A stretch of 64,000 nucleotides of DNA from Artocarpus heterophyllus (Eukaryota; Streptophyta; Magnoliopsida; Rosales; Moraceae): assembly GCA_025403435.1 (NCBI GenBank), contig JAJQZP010000428.1, positions 310,001-374,000 of the forward strand, in the 5' to 3' direction. Position numbers and translations under genes: made by a program. The number at the start of each line of letters is the position of its first letter. The stretch's first letter is position 1. A model generated the notes under the pieces. It did no database searches and had not been told where the DNA came from. It saw only the letters and a list, made by a program, of their open reading frames with translations. Positions 33,107 to 44,025 of this stretch are shown in pieces.

Positions 33107-35671
33107 ATGAGTGATTTGTCCGACTCGTAAAACGTAGAGGTTTCATGGTCGGAAAGCAGCGGGGAGAGCAGTAGCTCTTCTTCGACTCAATCTGACGCCG
33201 AGGTGGCGTCCCAAAGACGGGAAGGGGCCAGGCGGCTGGAGCAGATCCTAAGGGTCGATTCCCAGACTGTGCCCGAGCAAGAATTTTTAGATTTGCTGGG
33301 CGGGCACAAACTTATCAGGCCGTCCAGGGAGCAAGACCCTTACACTGGGGCGGCAACAGCGGGCCATTCCCAAGTTTTTTCAAGGGAGAGGACCGAGTTT
33401 CAAACCCAGGAGGACGCTCCTAGCACCTCTGGTCAAAATGCCGAGGCCCCCGTCCAAGTTGCAGGCGTGATTACGGTTGATGCCTCCGATGAGGAGCATG
33501 CGGCCGAGGAGGCAGGGGCAGAACAGCCGGAGATGGAGCAGGAGGTCCAGGCCACCCGCGTACGGGGCGTCACAGCATATCGGATAAGCCGTCCTGGGCA
33601 AACCTCAGCGGCAGGATATACGAGCGCGATTATAGAGTCGCGGTTAGGGACACTACGCGCCGAATATGGTATTCCGGCCGATGTGGATCTCGTCGTTCCC
33701 GGCGAGGGGGATTCACCTTTAGAGGCGCCGGAGGGGTTTATCACCCTTTACGCCGAGTTCTTCAAGGCCGGGCTGCGTCTGCCACTGCACCGTTTCCTTC
33801 GCCGGGCGCTTAATGACTTTAATGTGTGCCCGGCACAATTAAACCCGAACAGCTACAGGTCGCTGATCGGGATGTATATTTTGTGAAAGTACCACCGGAG
33901 TACTGAGATGCCGCTGGAGGCCTTCAAGCAAGTATTCAAGATGAAGAAGCTTCCTCGGCAGTCCGGTTGGTACTACTTCACCGGCTTCAGAAAGGACTTT
34001 ATTCTGGGCAACCCCGACTCGGACAAGCTGTGGAAGTACGAATGGTTTTATGTCGGGGGGAACTTTTTAGCCCGAGCCGGTGAAGCTGTCCCCGAGGATG
34101 AACAAGTGCCGGGGTCATTCGAGCTGGGGCACGTCTGGATTAAGCGCCCTTGGGCACCGAGCCATGTGATAGAGGCCGTGGACGAGCTGTTCGAAAAGCC
34201 CGAGTCGTCCAGACAACAGTCCTTTCTTCTGAGAAAGGACACCCTGTCCAGATACGGTTGGTTCGAGGAATCTAGCAGTCTTGCCCGAGCTAGGCGTCCT
34301 GCCTGGGAAACCAGGCAGGTTACTGTTGCCCATATGGGTGATGCGGATCTTCCAGGGCCAAGCACTTCCCGATCCGGGTGGCCGACGAGGGAGGCTTCAT
34401 TGTCCAGTACCGAGGACTCGTCTAGTGGCTCCCTCGGTGCGGGGCCACCTGTAGCCGACGAGAACCTCGAGGGCGTGATTAGGCTCCTGTACCCGTCGGG
34501 CCAACTCCGGATCGGAGGTCAGCCCAGAACTTTATTTATAGTCGTCGTCCTCTTTTATTTCGTCCTTTGCTTAACTTGGATTTTCTTTGTACAGAAATGA
34601 CCGCACCGAGCTCCCGCTCTGGTAGGCTTGCCCAGATGACAACACAGAGGAAGGGCAAGGGCAAGGCCGCCGAGGCCAGCAAGAAGCGTAAGCGGACGCC
34701 AGCACCCGAGCCCCCGACACGTACCGGGCAGACCTCCACATCAGTCCAAGCTCCACCGCCACCGCCAATAAGGACCTCGTCAGAGGTCGGCCGAGTAGAC
34801 GAGGCATCCAGAGGTTCTTTCGAGAACCAACAAAGAAGGCGCCCGAACTACCGCGGGATGCTCCTTGAACGCATCGGGGACGTGGCTCCCTCGAATGACT
34901 TCTTTATGGAGATTCGGGGTGAGGACTTCCCCGATTTGTGCAACCTGGCGCTCCGGACGGCAACCTCAATAAGTATCCAAGTCGACTAATGGTTGCAGGG
35001 ACTTCCTATAATGTTGCCGAGAACTTATCCCTTGGTACTTTTCACAGCTGAGCGCCGTTGTGCACATGGCGCACTCCATCGGGGTGAGGGAGATCCACAA
35101 GGAGCAAGAAAGGCACAAGAAGACCCTCCTCCTGAAGTTGGACTCCGACAGAGAGCTCAAAGACACGAAGGATGAATTAGGTCGGGCCAAGGAGGAGGCT
35201 CAGAAGGCAAAGTCCGAGGCCGAGGACATGTTGAGGCAGCTCAAGGAGGCAGAAGATAAGGCTGCTCAGCAGGAGGAGAAAGCCGCTCGACAGGAGGAGA
35301 AAGCCGCTCAGCTAGAGGGAAGACTAGCGACTCTACAAGCCGAGCATCACCGATTCGTGGCCGGGCTTCCGGATCAGCTGGCCGCTGCGGTCGAGGAGTT
35401 CAAGACGTCCCCCGAGTACACCGATCTCTACTTCGATGGAATGGTGGATCTCCGCGACCATCTGATAGAGAAGCATCCCGAGGCCGCTGCATTCGACTGG
35501 TCGGTTATTGCCGAGCCGGACCAGGGTGAGGCCGAGCAACAACGGGATGTTGAGGAGGTCGTCGTTGTAGACGGTGATGACGACGGGGATGTGCAAGCTG
35601 CCGAGGGCGGTCAAGACGACAGCGCGGCCGGGGACGAGACTCAAGCTGGTGATGAGACTCGGGCCGATTGA
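33107..35671 (+). pseudogene. Antisense accessory gene (aORF) of Tat element, gypsy-type transposase-like domain plus coiled coil
   Basis: Plus-strand gene opposite to gag-pol. The N-terminal part (33203-33886) and the continuing frame from 33887 match plant proteins annotated as putative gypsy-type transposase (LRLPLHRFLRRALNDF, then GWYYFTGFRKDF and KLWKYEWFYVGG). A TGA at 33884-33886 interrupts the frame where a Trp codon is expected. An intron fits 34518-34595 (GTCAGC...TTTGTACAG), joining to MTAPSSRSG; a second probably ends at the CAG near 35048. The last exon (35060-35671) encodes a Lys/Glu/Gln-rich coiled coil and an acidic tail. The first ATG (33107) is followed by a stop after seven codons. 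Function is unknown; such genes are typical of the Tat lineage. Confidence 0.72.
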
Positions 35672-36433
35672 TCCTCTGTTTCTTGCTTTTTGTGATTGGG
35701 CTTGGGAGGTGCCCGACTTTCTTGTACCTCCTTAATAAAGAAATTTAAACGATTTATATTTTCCCGTTTTGTATCCACTTTAGCTTACGTGTAGTTTTTT
35801 TTTTTACATCCCACGTAACATTTAAGGTTAGATACTTCTCGGGTAGATTCCCAGGCTGGGGGACAATTGACCGAGCAGAGGTGAATGGTGCAATTGTTTT
35901 CGGTTAATTCCAGTACCTCTGTCCTCAGTTGATCCGAGGACTTCAGTTCTCGGTCGTTCCGAGTAGTTATCCACTTCTGCTTAGTTATCCAAGCAAGTTT
36001 AGGTTTCTGGTCTCGGTCGGGCAGGATGTAAACGGCGTACAGCTGCCCTTACCCTGTCGCCCCCCGTAGACTTGTGGAAGTTTCAAAGAAACTTTACAAG
36101 TATAGGACTGATCGGGCACATAAATGTGCCGAGCAACTTAAGGGTGTCTGCATGACAGACATGATACATATATTGACTAGCCCCCCTGTCCAGTTTGACG
36201 AGGATGACGCCCTTGGCTGGGAGTCAACATCCTGTCTTGCGAGCTAGGGTTCCAGCGTCTCGGCCTAACACTTCCCTTAAAAATATTGCTCAGGCGGAAT
36301 GAGATTAGGGAAGTTGTGTTCCATGAATGTAATATTTACATTGACTTTTCCAGTCCTGCTCAGCAGGTCTAGTTACAAAAGAATTGTGGCCAGAGGTCAA
36401 AAAAGGAATCTGGCTCTGATTTCCTGTTCTTTT
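35672..36433. other. Noncoding spacer of Tat element between accessory gene and pol
   Basis: No gene. Contains AATAAAG-type signals after the accessory-gene stop (about 35735) and GC-richer sequence with CTCGG/CCGAG words. It probably holds the converging 3' ends of the two opposite transcription units. Confidence 0.5.
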
Positions 36434-38377
36434 TCATGAATAGAATCTTTTTAACAGCTCGGCATTCCAAGGATGACTGAGCTGATTCCCCTCCAAATCG
36501 ACTAGCTTGTAGGTGCCTGCTCGCACGACACCTTCGACTTTAAAAGGTCCTTCCCACTTCGGACCAAAGGACCCGAGACTGGGTTGCTGAACCGTGACTT
36601 TCTTCATTACTAAGTCACCAACCTTAAAGCTCCTCGGCTGGACCCGTTTGTTGTAATACCGGGCTACAACCTGATTCCGGGCTGCGTTACGGATGGATGC
36701 TCGGTTCCTTTTTTCTTCAAGTAGATCGAGCTCAGTCATCATGAACTTTTCATTAAGTTTCTCTTCGTATTGCTCAACCCTTAAGGTCGGCAATCCAACC
36801 TCGGCTGGGATGACGGCCTCTGCCCCATAGACCAGGGAGAACGGTGTCTCGGTAGTTGCAGTTCGCGCGGTTGTTCGGTATGCCCAGAGCACTTGGGGCA
36901 GTTCGTCGATCCACGCACCCTTGAGCCTTTCGAGCTTCTTCTTCAGATTGTCTTGTTTACGGCCTTCACTTGGCCGTTACTCTGTGGATAGCTCGGAGAA
37001 GAGAAGACTTTCTTAATGCCGAGCTTCTCACACAAATGTCGTAAACCCGAGGAGTCAAACTGCTTAGCATTGTCGGTCACGATAGTGTGCGGGATTCCGA
37101 ACCGACAGACGATATTTTTCCATACGAAGTTGGTGCACTTAGCTTCAGTCATGTTGGTGCAAGGCTCGACTTCGATCCATTTTGTCAGATAGTCGATGGC
37201 GACGACACAATATCTGAATTGCGAACGAGCCGGAGGGAGTGGTCTGATCAAGTCGATGGCCCATTTTGCAAATGGCCATGCTGAAGTCAACAGATTTAAA
37301 GGCTCAGCGTGCGAACCTAGCATCCGAGCAAATTGCTGGCATTTGAGGCATTTTCGTGCAAAGCTCACGCAGTCTTGCTGCATACTAGGCCAGTAGTAAC
37401 CCTGCCGCAGGCATTTTTGGGTCAAGGAACGTCCACCCGAGTGATTGCCACACAGGCCCTCATGAATCTCTTTCATTAAGTACTCGGCCTCCTGGGGACC
37501 CAAACATCTCAGGTATGGCGTTGAGTAGCCGCATCGGTATAGCTTTTGCCCAATCATTGAATACCAGGCCGAGCTGTTACGTATCCGACGTGCTTCTTCC
37601 CGGTCATCGGGTAATTCGGCTAAGGTCAGGTACCGGATTATCGGGTCCATCCACGTGTATTTTGGTTCGGCTGCCAGGCTCATGACCTCCGTACTGATAC
37701 TTGGTGCGGAGAGTCTCTCAACAGGAACGGATATCGGGTCTACTCCGCCTATCCCGGAGGCTAGTCGAGCGAGGACATCGGCTTCCACGTTCTCGGATCG
37801 GGGGATTTGCTTAAAAGTGTAGGACTTGAATTGTCCAAGCAACCGTTTCGCTTCTTTTAAATATGCCGCCATTGATTCTGCTCGGGCCTGGAATCCTCCT
37901 GTGACTTGCTGCACCACCAGCATTGAGTCACTATAGATGGTCAGCTGATCAACTCCGAGGTCCCGGGCAATTCGTAGACCGGCCAGCAGAGCTTCATATT
38001 CCGCTTCGTTATTTGAGGTCTTGAAGTCGAAACGAAGGGCATAAATGACCTTATATCCGTCGGGGCTTGTTAAAATCAAGCCTGCCCCCGACCCATCAAC
38101 GCAGGTTGAGCCATCGACGTGTAGTTTCCAGTTCAGCTCCGAGGAGAGGCCTTGTTCACTGCAGCTAGCTGTATCTGGCTCCTCCACGGGTGATTTCTCA
38201 ACTGAAGGAGCGACCTTCCCGGCTTTTGTAAATTCGGCAAGGAAATCCGCCAGGACTTGGGCCTTTATTGCCGTTCTCGGCACAAAATGTATATCGTATT
38301 GGCCCAACTTGACCGACCACTTGGCCATCCGACCTGATATTTTCGGGCTCTGTAGGACTTGTCGGAGAGGAAACTTG
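36434..38377 (-). pseudogene. Tat pol remnant: RNase H and integrase
   Basis: Starts just inside the RT connection domain (PLRQVLQSPKISGRMAKW), then RNase H (LHVDGSTCVDGSGAGLIL; SNNEAEYEALLAGL; ADVLARLAS), an HHCC zinc finger, and the integrase core with WAIDLI and VTDNAKQF. The third acidic residue is lost: the usual NGQVE reads NGQVK. A frameshift near 36930 separates the integrase C-terminus (36434-36892), which carries the GDLVMKKV and GPKWEGPFKV segments. Protease and reverse transcriptase are absent. In a living element this polyprotein copies and integrates the DNA; here it cannot. Confidence 0.88.
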
Positions 38378-40205
38378 GCCGGTCTGCTTCTTCCTCAGTG
38401 AAGGTGATCGGGATGTCTTCTTGGCGGCATATCTTATTGATGTGCTCGGAGACATTCATGAAATCACCCCGTTCGACCTGCCGGGCTTCTCTGACGTAGG
38501 ATCGCCGCCCACTCGATGTGTCCCCGGCTACAGGCCCACCAAGTATCGTGTGTACGATATTCGGGGGTTCCGGGGCGTTCACACTATCGGTCCTGGGTCG
38601 GCCTTGTACGTCTCGGCCTGACGAGTCGTTCCTTCCAGAGGTCACCCTCAGGTTTATGGCCTTCTCCACGAAATCCTGCAATAGACCTTCTCGGACCAGC
38701 CTTTCTATTTGGTCCTTAAGTTGGATGCATTCTCGGGTTGTATGACCCACATCCTGATGGAATTTGCAAAACTTCGACTGGTCACGCTTCGCCCTAAAGC
38801 CTCGAAGCTTGGGCGGCGGTGTCAACAGATTCTTGTCGCCGACCTGGGCAAGCACCTCATCAATGGTTGCCACCAGAGGTGTGTAGTTTTGGAACTTGCC
38901 GGTCGGCCCCTTCGGCCTGTCAGATTTCTCCTTCTTCTGCTTCTTCGCATGCTCGGCACTACCCTGCTCCGGTCCTTTTTTCTGCTTCTTTTCCTTTTTC
39001 GTCCCGCTCGGGCCAGCCTCCTCCCGACGGCTTTTCATATACTCGGCAGCGTCTGCATGCCTTTGAGCATAGCCGAGCATTTGCGAAAACGTGTTTGGCT
39101 GCTCGAAGGCTAGGGACCAGGTCAGCTTCTCATCTCGGAGGCCCCCTACAAAAATATGTTTGAGGGTTTCATCTTCGACGTGCTTGACCTCAAGGGCAGC
39201 CCGGGTAAATCGGTTGACGTAATCCCTGACACTGCCGTCTCCCTGCTTGACAGCGTACAGAGAAGTTATTTCTTTCCTCCGCGTCCTAGTTGTAGAGAAT
39301 GCAGCGGAGAAGGCGTCAGTTAAGTGCCCAAAAGAAGAAATCGACCCTGGTTCGAGCCGTCGGAACCACTGCCGAGTAGGGCCTGTAAGGGTGAGGGAGA
39401 AGGCTTTGCACATTGCAGCGTCACTGGCATTCTGCAACAGCATGTGCCCGCGAAAGAGCTCGGCATGCTCATCCGCGTCGGTGGCCCCATCGTAAGACTT
39501 GATTTGTGGGACCTTGAACTTCGGCGGCATGGGTGCCCGCATTATATGATCCGGGAAGGGCGGACCCTGCTCCCCGATCTCATCCGAACCGAACCTGCAA
39601 TTGCGGATCTCATCGATCTGTCGCTGTAGCACCCGAAATTGACGACTATTCGTATCTTCGGGCAGTTCGACTCGGTAAGGTACTCCGCCCTCAGCACGGC
39701 CTTCAGCTCCGCCCTGGCGATTTCTGTAAATCCCTCGGTATTCGAGCCGATCAAATACCGAGGCTCTAGAACCTTGTGGTGAAGGGACACGGTGTGGTTG
39801 ACGTCCCATCTGTCGTTCATGAACCAGTCGATTATCGAGCAGGGGCCCTCTGGTGGATCCCGGAGACTGCTCTGATCGGTCCTCCCAGTTGGTGGCACTC
39901 TGCTCACGCCGACCCTCTGCCTGGTCAACCTGGGCAGGGGGTGGCGGTTCTGGCGCAGCTTGTTGTCGAGCTTGCGCGAGCTGCCGAGTTAAAATCCGAA
40001 CTGCATCTGTGAGCTCCTGGATGGGGTCATGTGCAGCTCGGGCCTGCATCGACTCAGCTCTTGCCGCGCTTCCTTGCCCTCTGGACCGAGATCTGGCGGT
40101 CCGAGGACGACTGCTGGGCCGTTCTGTAGCTGGTTGCCTATGCCTGGCATCGCCCGACTCCTGATGTCGGGCGGTACTATCTCTTACGTTACCTCGTGTT
40201 GTCAT
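38378..40205 (-). CDS. Tat gag-like protein, fused out of frame to pol remnant
   Basis: Starts MTTRGNVRDS at 40205, just inside the primer binding site. About 600 codons are open: a low-complexity Arg/Gln/Pro N-terminus, a retrotransposon gag domain (GPTRQWFRRLEPGSISSF to SVRDYVNRF), a basic Lys-rich segment and a zinc knuckle (CKFHQDVGHTTREC). Near 38378 the frame runs across a deletion junction and ends at 38265 in sequence that belongs, in another frame, to the pol remnant. The gag frame itself has no stop, so particles might still form. Confidence 0.8.
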
Positions 40206-40250
40206 TTCGGAAATCTGAGGTAGAATAACTTTGGATTGGGGCGCGTCCGG

Positions 40251-40267
40251 CCCTCCTTCTAGCGCCA
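40251..40267 (-). other. Primer binding site of Tat element
   Basis: TGGCGCTAGAAGGAGGG on the minus strand, three bases inside the 5' LTR. This type of site is common in Tat-lineage elements and differs from the Met-tRNA site of the other elements in the window. Confidence 0.75.
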
Positions 40268-40270
40268 AAA

Positions 40271-40893
40271 TGTTGATGCTTACCGCTGTCCGGTGTCGGA
40301 TCAACACCCAAGTGTGACTGAACACCTTCTGACCTCCTCTTAAGCTTGCCCCTGGTCGGGATTGAGTACCTGCGAGAGGGATGATTCGGAGAAATGGGGT
40401 TAGCCAATAGACAAGGGCTCTCCGATGCTCAAGGCAAGAACTGTTCGGCAGAGGTCGGCAGCTGATTAAATGAGAAGAGGTCTCTCTCTCTAAAACGTCA
40501 TAAATGCATCCTATTTATAGGCCACCAGCTGGATCGGGTGCAAGATGGGTTTTGCCCATTACCCAGGTGTCACATCAAAGTGTATCAAGCAATAGGTGAC
40601 AAGTGTCGCGTCCATAGTCCAATGGATTGGACTCTATCGGACGGCAGCACGCCTGCCTGGTGTTGGCCAACAAGGATGGGTAGTGACGTGTTATGATGAA
40701 TAGCGTGGCCCGGCCCGAGCTACAGTTCATCCCCCGAGGTGGCAGCCTTCTTGGGGGCGTGCCCTCAGATCAGTGGAAGGCTCCCCGGGAAGAAGCATAA
40801 TTCGTCGGGTCGGGCGGTAGCCATTTCTGCCGAACTGATTTGCCGACCACCAAGTTAATGTCCTCGGTGGAAGTGCCGAGCTAACCCTCAACA
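40271..40893 (-). repeat. 5' LTR of Tat element
   Basis: TG...CA, 623 bp, nearly identical to 32111-32734. It carries a minus-strand TATAAATAGG-type box around 40508-40521. It is followed outside by the ACCTT target duplication. Confidence 0.9.
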
Positions 40894-43021
40894 ACCTTCA
40901 AGAACACATATTCGTCTACGGCGAACTCTAAAGGCCTTCTTCTTTTGTCAGCATAACTCTTTTGACGGCTTTGAGCGGTCTCTATTCTTCTTCTTATCAA
41001 CTTTATCATCTCAGAAGTTTCATTCACAAAGTCAGTTCTTTCAACATCTACGCTTTTCATCAGCTTCTTTTCACCAGCTTCGTGCCAACATATAGGTGAC
41101 CTGCATTTCCGTCCATACAGCGCTTCATATGGTGCCATTCCAATTGTCGCCTAAAAGCTATTGTTATAAGTAAATTCTGCTAACGGCAACATTTTACACC
41201 AGCTGGTCTTAAAATCGAGAGAACATGCCGTAGCATATCTTCTAGAATCAAGTTCGTCCTCTCTGTTTGGCCGTCAGTTTGAGGATGAAAAGCTGTACTG
41301 AAATGAAGCCTGGTTCCCATTGCAGTCTGTACACTCTTCCCAAACTTAGATGTGAATCTGTTGTCACGATCTAAGATAATTGACTTGGGAATCCCATGAG
41401 GTCGTACAATCTCCTTAACATAGAGTTCCGCTAACCGTTCCATAGAGTAAGTGATCTTGATAGGAATGAAATGCATCGTTTTCGTCAGCCGATCCATAAC
41501 TACCCAAATTGCTTCATGATCGTTCGTAGTTCTGGGTAAGCCGGTAATGAAATCCATTGCTATTTCTTCCCATTTCTATTTCGGTATTTGAATAGACTGT
41601 AGTTCACCACCAGGTCTCTGGTGTTCAGCCTTTACTTGCTGACATGTCATACATTTCTTCACTTACTTTGCAACATCACGTTTCATCCCAAACCACCAGA
41701 AGTTACCCTTTAGATCATTATACATCTTTGTTGCACCTGGATGAATAGAGTAAGGAGTGTCATAAATTTCTGTCAAGATCCTTTCCCTTAAATCATCAAC
41801 ATTGGGAACACATAAACGGTCCTTAAGGTATAGAGTTTCATCATCCGCAATACGAAACTCTTGACATTTTCCTTCTTTAATTTCTTGCTTGATCCTTACA
41901 AGGCTTACGTCATCATCTTGCTCACTCCGACTTTCATCATACATCGTCGGAGCAAGAGAGAGTGCTGATAGCTGGCCTGCTATAAGTTCTAAACCAAAGT
42001 CTAGAATTTCCTTCCTTAAAGGTGGAGACATTGCTTGCATTGACATCAACGTGGCAACTGACTTCCTACTTAAAGCATCAGCTACTCGGTTAGCTTTACC
42101 AGGATGATAAAGGATTTCACAATCATAATCCTTCACCAACTCTAGCCATCTTCATTGTCTCATATTCAGGTCTTTTTGCATGAAGAAGTACTTCAGACTT
42201 TGATGATCAGTGAAGATCTTACATTGGACTCCATACAAATAGTGTCTCCATATCTTCAATGCAAAAACGACTGCTGCTAACTCGAGGTCATGAGTAGGAT
42301 AGTTCTTTTCGTAGTCCTTCAGTTGTCTTGAAGCATAAGCAATCACCTTTTCATTCTGCATTAATACAGCTCCTAGGCCCATCTTGGAAGCATCACTATA
42401 GATTACGAACCCATCATTTCCCTCAGGAATTGCCAACACTGGAGCCGTCGTTAATCTTTTCTTCAGTTCTTGAAAACTCTTTTCACATGCATCCGTCCAT
42501 TCATACTTCTTTCCTTTGCGAGTTAAGTTTGTGAGTGGAGCTGCTATCTTGGAGAAATCTTCTACGAATCTCCGATAGTAACCTGCTAGACCCAAGAAGC
42601 TCCTTATTTCACTTGCATTCATCGGTTGCTTCCAATTGAGTACAGCTTCTACTTTAGCAGGGTCCACCATAATCCCATCCTTTGAAATAACATATCCCAA
42701 GAATGACACTTTATCAAGCCAAAACTCACATTTGGAGAACTTAGCATATAGCTGGTGTCTTCTTAAAGTCTCCAACACAATCCTTAAATGCTCCTCATGT
42801 TCTTCTTGATTCTTAGAATAGACAAGAATATCATCGATAAATACAACAACAAATTTATCGAGAAAATCCTTGAATACCCTGTTCATCAAATCCATAAAGG
42901 CAGCCGGTGCATTCGTCAGACCGAAAGGCATAACCACAAATTCATGGTGACCATACCTCGACCTGAAAGCAGTCTTGGGGATATCTCCTTCTTTAATCTT
43001 CAATTGATGATACCCTGATCG
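40894..43021 (-). pseudogene. Tekay-like chromovirus pol: RT, RNase H, integrase (broken)
   Basis: Minus-strand order: RT from the [18 protein letters not shown] segment, with [13 protein letters not shown] and the FIDD active-site motif; RNase H ([19 protein letters not shown]); zinc finger; integrase core (MDFITGLPR, DRDNRF, FHPQTDGQTERTN); then YGRKCRSPICW up to the Tat insertion at 40893. Defects: a stop (Trp to TGA) before RWLELVKDY near 42145, a stop near 41660, a frameshift near 41180, and complete loss of gag, protease and the N-terminal RT at 43021. The domain order and style are those of Tekay/Del chromoviruses. Confidence 0.88.
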
Positions 43022-43905
43022 TAAATGGTCAAGTAATAAAAGATACGTTTCTATGAAAATGTGCTTAATGCACTATTATTATATGATGATGTTTATGAAA
43101 TGTTTTTAAATTGTGAGAATTATATGTACTTACTAAGCTTTAGCTTATTCAAGTTTATGTCATGTTGCAGATAAGGATAAGAAAGTCATGGACTAGGCGA
43201 AGGATACGGAATGGCGTGTGAGCAAAGTACGATGAATTATAACCGGAAGAAAGCCAAGAAGAAAGTTTATATGATTTAAATCAAGTTTTTACATATTGGA
43301 CAAATTTATTTGTTAAGTTTTAAGAATACAAGAACTATGATTTAATATTTTGTTTTATCATTTTAAGAATTTGATCTTCCACATTTTGAAAGTTGAATTT
43401 GTTTACAATTTAAGTTTTCTTAAGGTTTTTGGCTCTGTCGGCCTGCCGAACATCATTGGTCGCCATGCCGATGTAAGAATGTTCGGCCTGCCGATCCCAT
43501 CTTCGGCCTGCCGAACTTTGAAAGTTTTTAAGCCTAAATTTGCAGTGCCTCTGCCGACATGCCAGTTGACGAATTCCAGCCTGCCGACCATGTTCGACCT
43601 GCCAAAGTCCCAAGTTCGGCCTGCCGAACTGTGGGAGTAAATAGCTTTTAAATGATGTGATGTTTTACAAGTTATGATTTTACAATTTGGTATATTTACT
43701 TTATTAAAGCAAGTTTATGATCAATATTAATGTGAAATCAAATTATGGACTAAGTTAATGAATGTTGTTGTTTTAAAATTAAAAAAAAATTGTATGTATG
43801 AAACCTGGTTATGATTTCCTTAACTACGTTTTCATTTAAAGTTCAAAGAAGTATGTAATGTATGAATGTAACGACATATGTGACATCCGTAAAGGGGGCG
43901 TTGTA
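43022..43905 (+). repeat. Inverted LTR fragment of the chromovirus family
   Basis: Plus-strand match to the 3' part of the LTR at 28615-29600 (reverse-complemented), including the ATGATG run, the CTTACTAAG segment and a quasi-palindrome cluster, ending ...GGGGGCGTTGTA. Orientation is opposite to that of a normal 5' LTR for this element, so it marks a rearrangement at the RT breakpoint. Confidence 0.75.
43436..43630. repeat. Quasi-palindrome cluster in inverted LTR fragment
   Basis: About eight variants of GTTCGGCCTGCCGAAC / TCGGCCTGCCGA, the counterpart of the cluster at 28981-29155 on the opposite strand. Confidence 0.8.
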
Positions 43906-44025
43906 TAACCTATATGCAATGGAACATAAAGATTCATCGAAGAGCTCAACAACTTGGAATAAGATAAAAAAAAAAAAAAGTTACTCTATCATCATCTTTG
44001 GCATGGAGGAAAACAAAACATTGAC

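Larger units (their letters stand above)
32111..40893 (-). mobile_element. Tat/Retand-lineage Ty3/gypsy element with internal deletion of protease and RT
   Basis: An 8.8-kb minus-strand element with LTRs of 624 bp (32111-32734) and 623 bp (40271-40893), both TGTTGATGC...CCTCAACA, and a perfect 5-bp target duplication ACCTT (32106-32110, 40894-40898). It contains gag, a pol reduced to RNase H-integrase, and a plus-strand accessory gene between integrase and the 3' LTR, an arrangement known from the Tat lineage (antisense aORF). The LTRs differ at about ten positions by my reading, mostly transitions. It is nested in the chromovirus at 28615-43021. Confidence 0.9.

Noticed and set aside
32111..40893. 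A missing RT assumed to be encoded in another frame or strand of the Tat element
   Set aside because: All frames between gag and RNase H were considered; gag joins directly to the end of the RT and plus-strand frames belong to the accessory gene, so RT is truly absent.
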